DNA of 64,000 nucleotides from WVYX01 sp039586815 (GCA_039586815.1 JBDHJR010000006.1:1-64000); one strand, 5' to 3'. Shown: positions 52,890 through 62,706, counted from the first letter of the stretch. Program-made: numbers and translations. Notes: a model not told the origin generated them from the letters alone.

Positions 52890-54548
52890 CTACATTCGCT
52901 TGTACTGCGGCCCCGCCCCACCCTCACGCGGCGTCCAGCGCGGCCCCACCACGTCGGTAGCCTTGCAGTCCACGCAGTTGGGAGCGTTCACCACCAGCTT
53001 TCCGTCGCTCACCTCATACACGCCCGCGGGGCACATCTGGGCGTAGAACTCGGCCACGTCTGACGGCACGTTCTCGCCGACGATGACGTGACTCGGGATG
53101 GTGTCGCGGGTCGCGTTTCCCGATTTGAAGACAGCATCCACCTTGCTGTAGGTGAGCTTGCCGTCGTAGGTAACGGGATGCACGGCGCCGGGACGGCGTG
53201 ACGCCGTGGAATCCGGCTCCATGTCGATCCGCCCACCCGGAAAGCGCCCCCCCGTGAAGGTGGCCAGTCCCGCCTTGAGCGCCCCCTTCCAGAAGCCGTC
53301 CTTGAACGCCGGGCGCACGTTGCGGGTGCGGTACAGGTCGTCGCGGATGTAGGAGTCGCCCACCAGGCGATCGTACTTGGTGAGCCGCGCCTGCGTAGTG
53401 TCGCCCGCCTTCAGCGCCTCGAATATGGCGCGCGCCGCGTACATACCCGACTGCATGGCGTAGTGCACTCCCTTGAGGGAGGGCACGTCCACGAACCCCG
53501 CCGAATCTCCCAGGATCACGACACCATCGCCCGAGAGCCGCTGCGGCAGCCCGAAGTAACCCCCCTCCGGAATCGTCTTGGCGCCCCACTCCACGAGTTC
53601 GCCACCCTCGAGGTATTGTCGGAAGAGCGGGTGCCCCTTCATGCGCTGCAGCCGGTCGTGCACGTCGAAGGTGCGATCCGCATAGTCGAGCCCCACCACG
53701 AGTCCCAGCGCCGCCACTTGGGGCTCCAGCGGGTACATGAAGCTCCCCCCGAACGCGTCCGTCGGCAGCGGCCAGCCCATGGTGTGGATCACCCGGTCGA
53801 GCGGCCGCTCGAGCTCCCAGAGCTCCTTCACGCCGAGCGCGTAGATCTGCGGGTTCTCGGAGCCGATGTCCTGCCACTCGAGGTATGCCTGGGCCAGCAT
53901 GCCGCGCGTGCCCTCGGCAAGCGCCGTCACCTGCGCCACTATGTCGGCAGGCGGCATGTAGCCGGAAAGCTGCTCGCCGTCGCGCCCCAATCCGGTGGCC
54001 ACGGTGCGCACCCCGAGCACACGATCACCTTCAGTGAGCAGCGCGCCCGCCGGGAAGCCGGGCAGCACGTCCACGCCCAGCTCCTGCGCCTTCTCTCCCA
54101 GCCAGCGCACGATCTCGCAGATCGAGCTCACGTAGTTGCCATGATTGCGCATGGTGGGCGGCGTTGGCAGGCGCCGGGCCCTTTTCTGGGAGAGCCAGTA
54201 GAGCGATTCCTTGGCCACCGGCGCACCGAAGGGGAAGTCGCCGTCGCTCAGCTCGGGGAACAGCTCGCGGAAGGCGCGAGGGTTCACTACCGCACCGGAG
54301 AGTGAGTGCTCGCCGAGAGAGGCCGCCTTCTCGAGCACGCCTATGGTCACCTCGCCCATCCCGTCACCCGATTCGTTGTCTCGCTGGACTAGCTGGGCGA
54401 GGTGGATGGCGCCGGCGAGGCCGGCGGGACCCGCACCGACGAAGACCACGTCCATGTCGATGCGCTCCGCACCCGGGGCCTCGGTGAGAACGAGCCGCTC
54501 GCGGGGGAGGTCGGGCTGGTGCTCCGCGGGAATGAGTCGTCCCGCCAT
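52890..54548 (-). CDS. Electron-transfer flavoprotein:quinone oxidoreductase
   Basis: A membrane-associated FAD/Fe-S protein that passes electrons from ETF to the quinone pool. The FAD loop VVFVGAGPAGLAGAIHLA, SGAVVNPRAF, GGSFMYP and GDSAGFVDVPSLKGVHYAMQSG are present, and the C-terminal ferredoxin-like domain has CPAGVYE (Cys506), NCVDC (Cys525, Cys528). In the human enzyme the last motif is CxxCxxC; here the third position is Thr531, so one cluster ligand is missing. At 552 residues it is normal. It sits 3 bp downstream of etfA on the same strand. Confidence 0.93.
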   Translation of the reverse strand: MAGRLIPAEHQPDLPRERLVLTEAPGAERIDMDVVFVGAGPAGLAGAIHLAQLVQRDNESGDGMGEVTIGVLEKAASLGEHSLSGAVVNPRAFRELFPELSDGDFPFGAPVAKESLYWLSQKRARRLPTPPTMRNHGNYVSSICEIVRWLGEKAQELGVDVLPGFPAGALLTEGDRVLGVRTVATGLGRDGEQLSGYMPPADIVAQVTALAEGTRGMLAQAYLEWQDIGSENPQIYALGVKELWELERPLDRVIHTMGWPLPTDAFGGSFMYPLEPQVAALGLVVGLDYADRTFDVHDRLQRMKGHPLFRQYLEGGELVEWGAKTIPEGGYFGLPQRLSGDGVVILGDSAGFVDVPSLKGVHYAMQSGMYAARAIFEALKAGDTTQARLTKYDRLVGDSYIRDDLYRTRNVRPAFKDGFWKGALKAGLATFTGGRFPGGRIDMEPDSTASRRPGAVHPVTYDGKLTYSKVDAVFKSGNATRDTIPSHVIVGENVPSDVAEFYAQMCPAGVYEVSDGKLVVNAPNCVDCKATDVVGPRWTPREGGAGPQYKRM

Positions 54549-54551
54549 GGG

Positions 54552-55520
54552 TCAGCCCTCCTTGGCTTGCTTGATCTCCTGGGTCAGACGCGGCACGACC
54601 TCGAACAGATCTCCCACGATGCCGTAGTCGGCCACCTTGAAGATCGGCGCGTCCGGATCCTTGTTGACCGCCACGATGGTCTTGGCAGTGCGGATGCCCG
54701 CCAGGTGCTGGATCGCTCCCGAGATCCCGATGGCGAAGTAGAGATTGGGGCTCACCACCTTGCCGGTCTGCCCCACCTGCTCCGAGTGCGACCGCCACCC
54801 TGCGTCCACTACCGCTCGGGACGCACCCACCGCACCGCCGACCGCCTCAGCCAGATCCTCGATCAGCTTGAAGCTCTCCGCGTCCCTGAGGCCACGGCCG
54901 CCGGCCACGACCACCGACGCCTCGGCCACGTCCTGCGCCGCACGGTCGGGCTGTTTGATCTCGAGCGTCTTGGCGGCCGTCCTGTCACTCTCAGCCGCGG
55001 CCGCCTGCTCGTCCGTCGCGTCCCGCTTCGCTTCAACCGGCATGACCGCATTGGGCCGCAGCGACACGACACAAGGGGTCGCGGTGACCTTGAGGGTGTA
55101 GTCGGCCTTGCCCGCGTACACCGGACGCGTCACCACCACGCCGCCGTCGTGCCGCACGCTGGTCACGTCGGACGCAAACGGGCAATCCAGCTTGGCGGCG
55201 ATCCGGGGGGCGAGGTCTTTGCCGAGTGCCGTGGCCGGTACGATTGCCGCTGCATAGTCGTCCGATCCGACCTGAGCCGCCGCTATCTGCGCGTACTGGT
55301 CGGCCTGGTACAACGTCAGCGCGTCGTCCGCCGCGACGAAGACCTTGTCCGCTCCGTAGGTTCCCACGTCACCGGCGTCGATTCCCGCGGGACCGATGAC
55401 CAGCGCATGCGCTTCGCCCCCAAGCGCGTCTGCCAGCGCCCTGGCCGCGGTGAGCGCCTCGTAGGAAACGCGTTTCAGCGTGCCGTCACGCTGCTCGAGC
55501 ACTGCGATCACGCCCGCCAT
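54552..55520 (-). CDS. etfA: Electron transfer flavoprotein alpha subunit
   Basis: The FAD-binding subunit of ETF. The C-terminal FAD domain has VVAGGRGLRD, GASRAVVDAGW, VGQTGKVVSPNLYFAIGISGAIQH and IVAVNKDPDAPIFKVADYGIVGD, all typical. At 322 residues the length is normal. Its ATG (55520-55518) shares one base with the etfB stop (TGATG), so translation is coupled. It is followed by ETF-QO. Confidence 0.96.
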   Translation of the reverse strand: MAGVIAVLEQRDGTLKRVSYEALTAARALADALGGEAHALVIGPAGIDAGDVGTYGADKVFVAADDALTLYQADQYAQIAAAQVGSDDYAAAIVPATALGKDLAPRIAAKLDCPFASDVTSVRHDGGVVVTRPVYAGKADYTLKVTATPCVVSLRPNAVMPVEAKRDATDEQAAAAESDRTAAKTLEIKQPDRAAQDVAEASVVVAGGRGLRDAESFKLIEDLAEAVGGAVGASRAVVDAGWRSHSEQVGQTGKVVSPNLYFAIGISGAIQHLAGIRTAKTIVAVNKDPDAPIFKVADYGIVGDLFEVVPRLTQEIKQAKEG

Positions 55521-56272
55521 CAGAGCACCTTCGCTTCGTTGCGCAGCGCTTCGATCAATGCAGGCACCGCGTCCGCCCCCTCTCCCACGATCCGCCCCGC
55601 CTTCCGTTCGGCGGGAGGAGCGAGGTTCACCACTTCGATGCCACCCGACTCGAGCGCCGCGTCCTTCACCTCCAGCGGCTTCTTCTTCGCCATCATGATA
55701 CCGCGCAGCGCCGGATAGCGCGGCTCGTTGAGACCCTTGTCTGCAGTGATCACGGCCGGGAGCCCGAACTCGACCACCTCCACACCGCCCTCGATCTCCC
55801 GTTCCGCCTTGCCCCCACCCTCGCCCATTTCCAGGTGCGCCGCCGCAGACACGCACTGCATGCCGAGCAGTTCCGCCACCATCGGGCCCACCGCGTGGCT
55901 TGAGTCGTCGATCGCCATCTTGCCGAGCAGTACCAGATCGTAGCCGCCGTCCTTCAGCTCGCCCGCGAGTGCCTTTGCCACCGGCAGGGGATCGAGCCCC
56001 ACCTTGTCGGCTTTGAGCAGAACTCCCGTGTCGGCCCCCATGGCAAGGGCGGTGCGGATCGTCTCCTGCGCGGCTTCCGGCCCCACACAGACGATTACCA
56101 CCTCGCCGGAGCCGCCCGCTTCCTTCAGCTTGAGCGCCTCTTCGACAGCGTATTCATCGTAGGGATTGAGGACGAACTTCACGCCGGCCTCGTCGATGGC
56201 CTTACCATCGGCGCCGACTTTGATGCGGGCCTCCGAGTCGGGAACCCGCTTGACGCACACTGCGATCTTCAC
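55520..56272 (-). CDS. etfB: Electron transfer flavoprotein beta subunit
   Basis: The AMP-binding subunit of ETF. The N-terminus IAVCVKRVPDSEARIKVGAD, LNPYDEYAVEEAL, TALAMGADTGVLL and the C-terminal-region ITADKGLNEPRYPALRGIM are family-defining. At 250 residues it is typical. With etfA and ETF-QO it carries electrons from acyl-CoA dehydrogenases, such as the one at 61519-62706, to the quinone pool. Confidence 0.96.
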   Translation of the reverse strand: MKIAVCVKRVPDSEARIKVGADGKAIDEAGVKFVLNPYDEYAVEEALKLKEAGGSGEVVIVCVGPEAAQETIRTALAMGADTGVLLKADKVGLDPLPVAKALAGELKDGGYDLVLLGKMAIDDSSHAVGPMVAELLGMQCVSAAAHLEMGEGGGKAEREIEGGVEVVEFGLPAVITADKGLNEPRYPALRGIMMAKKKPLEVKDAALESGGIEVVNLAPPAERKAGRIVGEGADAVPALIEALRNEAKVL

Positions 56273-56345
56273 GCGAGCCTCTTCGATGTCTTCGGGTTGG
56301 ACAGCGCCGTGAAACTACTCCTCCGGCGACGGCGTCGCAACGCGA

Positions 56346-56537
56346 TCAAGTTTCGTCGCTGAAGCCGGTGACCTTGTGCGCGCCGTCGCAGAATGGCTTG
56401 GTGCGCGAGTGGCCGCAGCGGCAGAGCGCGAAGTTGTCGGGGTTCTTGGGCGTGATAGGCTTCCCCTCGTGGTCTGTGATCTCGCAGCCGCCGGTGACGA
56501 GGTAGGGGCCGTCCTTACGCACTTTGATCGTAGCCAT
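56346..56537 (-). CDS. CDGSH-type iron-sulfur protein
   Basis: A 63-residue protein with the CDGSH cluster motif: Cys39, Cys41, Cys50 and His54 within CRCGHSRTKPFCDGAH. These proteins bind one 2Fe-2S cluster with three Cys and one His ligand. The role in bacteria is unclear (redox or Fe-S transfer). The upstream in-frame start at 56642 lies in the neighbouring polX gene, so ATG 56537 is used. It lies between etfB and polX. Confidence 0.9.
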   Translation of the reverse strand: MATIKVRKDGPYLVTGGCEITDHEGKPITPKNPDNFALCRCGHSRTKPFCDGAHKVTGFSDET

Positions 56538-56565
56538 CGTAGCGTTCCCTTCGAGGGTGATCCGG

Positions 56566-58314
56566 TCAGGGGCGGCGCAGCAGCTCCAGCAACCGCTCCA
56601 GCGGATACGTGTTGATAACGTCGTCAGCGCCCAGCCACGCACGACGGGCCTGATCTACGCCGTACTTCATGAGGTCGAGGTCGCGCACCCGGTGGGCGTC
56701 GGTGCCTAGCGAGACCTTCAGTCCCAGCTCCCGCGCCCGCATCAGGTGGGTGTCCTTCAAATCCAACCGCTCCGGGTGCGCGTTGAGTTCCACGATCACG
56801 CCGTGCTCGGCGCAGCAGGCCAGCACCTCCTCAACCTCGAACTCCATCGGGTCGCGGCGGTTGATCAGACGGCCCGTGGGGTGCGCCAGCACGTGCACCG
56901 CCGGATGCTCGACCGCCCGCAAGACACGCCTGGTCTGCTCGGCAGCCGGCAAGTCGAACCGGGAATGGACGGACACCAGCACCAAGTCGAGCTGCTCGAG
57001 CATCTCGTCTTCCAGATCCAGGCTCCCGTCGGCCAGGATATCCACCTCCATGCCGCGCAGAATCCGGATCTCTCTCCTCCGGGCAGCGATCTCCGCGATC
57101 TCATCCCACTGCTCTCGCAGCCTGGCCGCATCGAGCCCACCAGTCATGGCTAGGGCCTTGCTGTGGTCGGTGATCGCGAAGTACTCGTAGCCCCGGGCAA
57201 GGCACCCGTCGAGCATCTCCTCGATCGAGTTCTTGCCGTCCGACCAGGTGGAGTGCATCTGGAGGTCGCCGCGCAGGTCCTCGAGCGTGATCAGCTCGGG
57301 GAGGCTGCCCGCTTCGGCCGCCGCCATCTCTCCCCGGTCCTCCCTCAGCTCCGGAGCGATCCAGGGCAGGCCCACCGCGGCATACACGTCCGCCTCGTCC
57401 GTCCCCGCCACCAGTTCTCCGGAGCCGGGCTCGACCGCGTCACTTCCGCCCGGCACCTTCGCCACGCCGTACTCCGAGACACTCAGGCCCCGAGCGACCG
57501 CCCGCTTGCGCAGCTTCACGTTGTGCTCCTTGGAGCCGGTGAAGTACTGCAGCGCGGCACCATAGCTCTCGGGGGGGAGCAGGCGCAGGTCTACCTGGAG
57601 TCCCGACTTGAGGATTACCGTCGCCTTGGTGTCGCCGGCCAGCTCCACCTTGCGCACGTCGCGGTAGGAGGTGAACTGCCCCATCACCTCCTCCGCCCCC
57701 CGGGCTATGACCAGGATGTCCACGTCGCCCACCGTCTCCCGGCGACGCCGGTAGCTGCCTGCCACCTCGATGCGCTCCACCGAGGCGAGCTCCCGCAGGT
57801 GCGCCACCAGGGGCTCGACGATCTGCTCCGCATCGGCGAGCCGGAAGCGACCGGTGCGCTTGCGGTAGGCCGCGATGGCCGAGAGGATCTTCTGCTGGCT
57901 CTTCTCACCGAAACCCGCGAGTCGCGCGACCTCACCCTCCTGCCCGACCCGCTCCAGGTCGTCGATCGTCTCGACTCCCAGCTCGTCCCACAGCTTCTTC
58001 GCCTTCTTCGCGCCGACGCCCGGCAGGCGTGTCAGCTCGATGAGCGAGAGCGGGATCTCCCGGGACAGCTCGTCCAGCAGCGACAGCTTGCCCGCCGTGA
58101 CGAGCTCGGTGACGTGACTCGAAATGTCCTTGCCGACAGCCGGCAGCTCGGTGAGGTCGGCCTCGTCTTCCACCATCTTCCGCAGCGGGGTGGTGTGCGA
58201 CTCGATGGTGCGGGCCGCGTTCTGGTAGGCGCGGATGCGGAACGGATTGGAGCCCTTGATCTCCAGCAGTACCGCCACGTCCTCCAGCACGCGCGCGATC
58301 TCGATGTTTTCCAC
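56566..58314 (-). CDS. polX: DNA polymerase X with PHP domain
   Basis: The N-terminal family X polymerase has helix-hairpin-helix segments and the nucleotidyltransferase motif GSYRRRRETVGDVDIL, with two of the three metal Asp residues in GDVD. The C-terminal PHP domain (MHSTWSDGKN, ITDHS, GMEVDI, ELNAHPERLD, LGTDAHR) should supply 3'-5' exonuclease or phosphoesterase activity. At 582 residues the length is typical of bacterial PolX. It directly abuts the ligA stop, so the two repair genes are probably cotranscribed. Confidence 0.95.
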   Translation of the reverse strand: MENIEIARVLEDVAVLLEIKGSNPFRIRAYQNAARTIESHTTPLRKMVEDEADLTELPAVGKDISSHVTELVTAGKLSLLDELSREIPLSLIELTRLPGVGAKKAKKLWDELGVETIDDLERVGQEGEVARLAGFGEKSQQKILSAIAAYRKRTGRFRLADAEQIVEPLVAHLRELASVERIEVAGSYRRRRETVGDVDILVIARGAEEVMGQFTSYRDVRKVELAGDTKATVILKSGLQVDLRLLPPESYGAALQYFTGSKEHNVKLRKRAVARGLSVSEYGVAKVPGGSDAVEPGSGELVAGTDEADVYAAVGLPWIAPELREDRGEMAAAEAGSLPELITLEDLRGDLQMHSTWSDGKNSIEEMLDGCLARGYEYFAITDHSKALAMTGGLDAARLREQWDEIAEIAARRREIRILRGMEVDILADGSLDLEDEMLEQLDLVLVSVHSRFDLPAAEQTRRVLRAVEHPAVHVLAHPTGRLINRRDPMEFEVEEVLACCAEHGVIVELNAHPERLDLKDTHLMRARELGLKVSLGTDAHRVRDLDLMKYGVDQARRAWLGADDVINTYPLERLLELLRRP

Positions 58315-60330
58315 CTAGACGTCGGCCCCCTTGGATCGCACGAACTCCACGAACTCGTCTTCGGTGAGTGTCTTCACGCCCAGGCGCTGCGCGTCGTCGA
58401 GCTTGGAGCCGGGGTTCTCGCCCGCTACGACGAAGCCGGTCTCCTTGCTCACCGAGGAGGTCACCCGCCCACCGAGGGACTCGACCAGCTGCTTTGCGTC
58501 GCGCCGCGAGAGCCGCGCCAGCCCCCCGGTGAACACGACCTTGATCCCGGCCAGCTGTGCCGCGGCCCCTCCCGTGGGCTCCACCAGCTCCATCCTCTTG
58601 TCGAGGAGCGTATCCAGCATCTTGCGGTTCCGCTCGTTCTCGAAGAATGCCTCGATCTGTTGCGCCATCTTGGGGCCCACTCCCGGTACGCCTTCCAGGT
58701 CTTCGACCGAAGCGCGGCGCAGCGCGTCCAGCGAACGGAAGTGCCGTGCCAGATCCCGAGCCACGGCCACGCCCACCTCCGGGATCCCCAGACCGATGAG
58801 AAACCGGTGCAGCTCCACGCGGGACGCGCGGGCGATCCCGTCCACCAGGTTCTGCGCCGACTTCTCCGCGAAGCCCTCGAGCTTCACCAACTGCTCCCGC
58901 GTGAGCTCGAACAGATCGGGTAGCTGCCGCACCAAGCGCTCTGCGACCAGCAGCTTCGCCCTCTCGTCACCGATCCCCTCGATGTCGAGGGCGTCACGCG
59001 ACGCGAACAGCAGGATCTTGCCGGCCAGCTGGGCGGGGCACTCGAAGCCGTTGGGGCACACCGTGAACGGCCCCCGCTCGATCAGTGGCGAGCCGCACGA
59101 CGGACACTTCTTGGGCATGCGGTACCGGGCGGCGCGCTTGCGTCCCGCCTCCTGCACGCGCTCAAGTACCTGCGGGATCACGTCGCCAGCACGCTGCACC
59201 CGCACCCGGTCGCCCTCGCGTATATCCTTGCGCTCCACCTCCTCCCGGTTGTGCAGGCTCGCGCGGCTCACCGTCACGCCGCCCAGCTCGACCGGACGGA
59301 GCATGGCAATGGGTGTGACCGCACCGGTACGCCCCACGCTGGGGACGATGGCGAGCACCCGGGTCACTTCCTTGCGCGGCGGGAACTTGAACGCATACGC
59401 CCAACGTGGGTGGTGCGACGTGGCCCCCACTTCGTCGCGCAGAGCCAGGTCGTCGAGCTTGATCACGATGCCGTCGATCTCGTACGCCAGGTCGTCCCGC
59501 TGCTCGTACAGCTCACCGTGGTACGCGGCTATCTCTGCGACCGATGTGACGTGACGCGCCAGCTCGTTCACGGGAAAGCCCCAGTCCCCGAGCGCAGCGA
59601 GCGCTTCCCATTGCGTAGCCACCTCCACGCCTTCGGCGGCCAGTATGTCGTACACGTACAGGTCGAGCGGGCGCTGAGCGGTGATCTGGGGATCGAGCTG
59701 GCGCAGCGAGCCCGCCGCCGCGTTGCGCGGATTGGCGAACGGCTCCCTCCCCTCCCTCAGCAGGCGCTCGTTCAGCTCCTCGAACGCGCCCACCCGCATG
59801 ATCACCTCACCGCGCACGGCGAGCAGCGTGGGCGCGGCACGGTCACCGTCCCGCAATCGTAACGGAGCCGCCCCAATGGTGCGGATGTTCTCGATGATCC
59901 CCTCACCGTGCTGCCCGTCACCCCGCGTGGAGGCGCGCACCAGCACGCCGTCCTGGTACACCAGCTCCACTGACGCGCCGTCGAGCTTGGGATCGATCAC
60001 GTAGGCGATGTCGCCGCCGAGTGCCTTGCGCAATCGCTCGTCGAAGCGCTCGAGCTGCGCCGTATCCTGCCCGGAGTCCAGGCTCAGCATCGGGGCGGCG
60101 TGCTCTACCGTGGGGAACTTGTCGAGCGGAGCGCCGGCCACCCGCTGCGTCGGCGAGTCGGGCGTGCGCAGCTCCGGGTATTGCTCTTCCAGCTGCTTCA
60201 GATCCCGGAACAGAGCGTCGTACGCCTCGTCCGAGACATCCGGCGCGTCCTTGACGTAGTACAGATAGTCGTGGTGCCGGATCTGCGTGCGAAGCTCGCG
60301 AATGCGCTTCTCGGCCTGGGTGCGGTTCAT
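58315..60330 (-). CDS. ligA: NAD+-dependent DNA ligase
   Basis: It seals DNA nicks with NAD+. The AMP-linked Lys115 lies in DPKLDGASVE. The adenylation and OB domains are followed by the zinc finger (CPSCG, VCPNGFECPAQ), helix-hairpin-helix repeats (GIPEVGVAVARDL, GVPGVGPKMAQQ) and a BRCT domain with FTGGLARLSRRDAKQ. At 671 residues it is typical. ATG 60330 overlaps the MFS stop by 4 bp, and the open frame upstream lies in that gene. Confidence 0.97.
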   Translation of the reverse strand: MNRTQAEKRIRELRTQIRHHDYLYYVKDAPDVSDEAYDALFRDLKQLEEQYPELRTPDSPTQRVAGAPLDKFPTVEHAAPMLSLDSGQDTAQLERFDERLRKALGGDIAYVIDPKLDGASVELVYQDGVLVRASTRGDGQHGEGIIENIRTIGAAPLRLRDGDRAAPTLLAVRGEVIMRVGAFEELNERLLREGREPFANPRNAAAGSLRQLDPQITAQRPLDLYVYDILAAEGVEVATQWEALAALGDWGFPVNELARHVTSVAEIAAYHGELYEQRDDLAYEIDGIVIKLDDLALRDEVGATSHHPRWAYAFKFPPRKEVTRVLAIVPSVGRTGAVTPIAMLRPVELGGVTVSRASLHNREEVERKDIREGDRVRVQRAGDVIPQVLERVQEAGRKRAARYRMPKKCPSCGSPLIERGPFTVCPNGFECPAQLAGKILLFASRDALDIEGIGDERAKLLVAERLVRQLPDLFELTREQLVKLEGFAEKSAQNLVDGIARASRVELHRFLIGLGIPEVGVAVARDLARHFRSLDALRRASVEDLEGVPGVGPKMAQQIEAFFENERNRKMLDTLLDKRMELVEPTGGAAAQLAGIKVVFTGGLARLSRRDAKQLVESLGGRVTSSVSKETGFVVAGENPGSKLDDAQRLGVKTLTEDEFVEFVRSKGADV

Positions 60331-61463
60331 GGCTCCGGGGAATGTAGTGCGCGATTGGGCGCCCACGCGAGCAACAGAGCGAGCGTTGCCGCTCCGAGCG
60401 CCGCGCTCGCCAGGAACGCCCCACCCACACCTCGCAGAGCGAATGCTGCTCCCGCCGCCACCGGACCCAGGGTCTGGCCCAGCCGCAGCGCCATCCCGTT
60501 GACCGACATGAAGGCCGCACGCGACTCCGCCGGCGGGTACCCGGCAACGATGGTCAGGATCGACGGGATGTTGATCCCGTTGGCGGCGCCGAACACCAGG
60601 ATGAGCGCGATGATTCCCCAGATCGAATCGGCAAACGGGATGGCCGCGAACGCCACCACGTACAGCATGAACCCGAACTTGATCAGCCTGCCCTCGCCGT
60701 ACGCCCGGGCCAGCCGACCCAGATAGAACGATGCCACGGCCGTGGCGATAGAGGTCGTCGCCATGACCAGGCCGATCCACAGAGAGGAGAACCCGAACGA
60801 CCCCTCGAGCAGGAACGGCAAGTACGACAAGTAAGCCCCATAGATCAGGATGAAGGTCACGATGCCGGCGGCGAACAGAGCGAGCACTTCGCGGTTTTGG
60901 AACATGCGGAGCGTGGAGCGGAGATACTCGCCCAGCCCGGTCCGCACCGTCGGCTCCGGACTCTGCAGTACCAGCAACACGAACAGCCCCACAGGCACGG
61001 CGAGGATCGGCAGAAAGAACGGCATGTACCACCCGATCAGGGCGAGGGCGCCTCCAATGGCCGGGTAGAGCGCCGTTCCCACGCTCAGTACCGAGGCGTT
61101 GTACCCGAACGCAGTGGTGCGGCGCGGGCCCCGGTACAGATCACCGATGATCGTGACGTTCATCGAGCCCAGTGCCGCGCCCCCCAGGCCCTGCAGCAAG
61201 CGCAGCCCCACCAGCAACTCGAAGGTCCGGGCGAAGCCGCAGGCGAAGCCCCCGATGCCGAACAGAAACAGCGACGGCACCAGAATGCGCTTGCGGCCGT
61301 AGCGATCGGCCAGCACTCCGAGAAACGGGGTCAAGACGGCGCCGGGCAGGGTGAACACCGAGATCAGCAGGCCCACCGACTGCGGGGTCACCGTCAGCTG
61401 CTCTGAGATCTGCGGGAACGCGGGCGTCACGCTGGCCACTCCGAGCATGGCCATGAGCGTCAC
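60327..61463 (-). CDS. Major facilitator superfamily transporter
   Basis: Twelve hydrophobic helices with the MFS loop motif LADRYGRKRIL after helix 2 and GLRLLQGLGGAALGS in helix 4. The substrate is unknown; drug/metabolite efflux is common in the family. The first in-frame start is GTG 61463, but the reading frame continues upstream with MFS-like sequence (LLRDPNLHVVFGVTLMAMLG) and no ATG/GTG/TTG/CTG. The N-terminus is therefore uncertain. Confidence 0.85.
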   Translation of the reverse strand: MTLMAMLGVASVTPAFPQISEQLTVTPQSVGLLISVFTLPGAVLTPFLGVLADRYGRKRILVPSLFLFGIGGFACGFARTFELLVGLRLLQGLGGAALGSMNVTIIGDLYRGPRRTTAFGYNASVLSVGTALYPAIGGALALIGWYMPFFLPILAVPVGLFVLLVLQSPEPTVRTGLGEYLRSTLRMFQNREVLALFAAGIVTFILIYGAYLSYLPFLLEGSFGFSSLWIGLVMATTSIATAVASFYLGRLARAYGEGRLIKFGFMLYVVAFAAIPFADSIWGIIALILVFGAANGINIPSILTIVAGYPPAESRAAFMSVNGMALRLGQTLGPVAAGAAFALRGVGGAFLASAALGAATLALLLAWAPNRALHSPEP

Positions 61464-61518
61464 GCCGAAAACGACGTGAAGGTTCGGATCCCGGAGGAGC
61501 GGGGGCCGCTCTACCGCC

Positions 61519-62706
61519 CTACCCCCCGGAGTACGCGCTCATTCCGGTGACCGCCTCACCCAGGATGAGCGTGTGGATGTCGTGCGTGCCCTCGTACGTG
61601 TAGACGCTCTCGAGGTTGGCCATGTGTCGCATGGCCTGGTACTCGGCCAGGATGCCGCTCGCGCCCAGCAGCCGGCGTGTCTCGCGGGCACACTCACAGG
61701 CCATGTCCACGTTGTTCCGCTTCGCGAGTGAAACCTGCTGAGGCGTCGCCTCGCCCCGGTCCTTGAGGCGCCCTAACTGCAGGCAGAGCAGCTGTGCCTT
61801 GGTGATCTCGGTGAGCATGTCCGCGAGCCGCTGCTGCTGGATCTGGAAGCCGCCGATGGGCCGGTCGAACATCACCCGCTCCTTGGCGTAGCTCACCGCC
61901 TCCTCGAAGCACGCCATGGCGGCGCCGATGCCGCCCCACGCGATCCCGTAACGTGCCTGCGTGAGGCACATCAGCGAGCACTTGAGTCCCTTGCTGTTGG
62001 GCAGGATGGCGTCCTTGGGAACGCGCACGTCCTCGAGCACCAGCTCGCTGGTATCGCTTGCCAGCAGCGAGAGCTTCCCTTCCTGATCCTTGGCCGTGAA
62101 CCCCTTGGTGTCGGTGGGCACGATGAAGCCGTATATGGAGCGCGCGTCATCGAGCTCTCCGGTCTTGGCCCAGACGATGGCAACGTCGGCCATGGACCCG
62201 CTGGTGATCCACATCTTGGCACCGTTCAGCACCCACTCGTCGCCGTCCTCGCGCGCGGTGGTGATCAGCCCGCCGGGGTTCGAGCCGTAATCGGGCTCGG
62301 TGAGCCCGAAGCACCCGATGACCTCGCCGGTGGCGAGCTTGGGCAACCACTCCCTACGCTGCTCCTCGCTGCCGAACGTGTGGATCGGATACATCACGAG
62401 TGCGCCCTGCACCGAGGCAAACGACCGCAGTCCCGAATCGGCCCGTTCCAGCTCTTGCATGATGAGCCCGTACGCTACGTTGTTGAGCTCCGCGCAGCCG
62501 TACTCCGCCGGGAGATTGGCACCGTACATGCCCAGCTCACCCATCTGAGGGATGAGCTCCTCGGGGAAGCGCCTCTCCAGGTAGTGCTCTCGGATGATCG
62601 GCATGACCGAATCGTCCACCCAGCGGCGTACGGTGTCGCGCACCGCACGCTCCTCTTCGGTGAACAGTGAATCGACATCGTAGAAGTCCACACCCTTGAA
62701 CGTCAT
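61519..62706 (-). CDS. Acyl-CoA dehydrogenase, glutaryl-CoA dehydrogenase type
   Basis: An FAD flavoenzyme of 395 residues. The FAD/substrate segments CFGLTEPDYGSNPGG and WVLNGAKMWITSGSMADV, and the catalytic-base region YTYEGTHDIHTLILGEAVTG with Glu, match the glutaryl-CoA dehydrogenase group, which decarboxylates glutaryl-CoA to crotonyl-CoA in lysine/tryptophan breakdown. Other short-chain dehydrogenases are possible. Electrons go to ETF. ATG 62706 has a GAGGGGG sequence upstream. It overlaps the SprT gene by 4 bp. Confidence 0.9.
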   Translation of the reverse strand: MTFKGVDFYDVDSLFTEEERAVRDTVRRWVDDSVMPIIREHYLERRFPEELIPQMGELGMYGANLPAEYGCAELNNVAYGLIMQELERADSGLRSFASVQGALVMYPIHTFGSEEQRREWLPKLATGEVIGCFGLTEPDYGSNPGGLITTAREDGDEWVLNGAKMWITSGSMADVAIVWAKTGELDDARSIYGFIVPTDTKGFTAKDQEGKLSLLASDTSELVLEDVRVPKDAILPNSKGLKCSLMCLTQARYGIAWGGIGAAMACFEEAVSYAKERVMFDRPIGGFQIQQQRLADMLTEITKAQLLCLQLGRLKDRGEATPQQVSLAKRNNVDMACECARETRRLLGASGILAEYQAMRHMANLESVYTYEGTHDIHTLILGEAVTGMSAYSGG

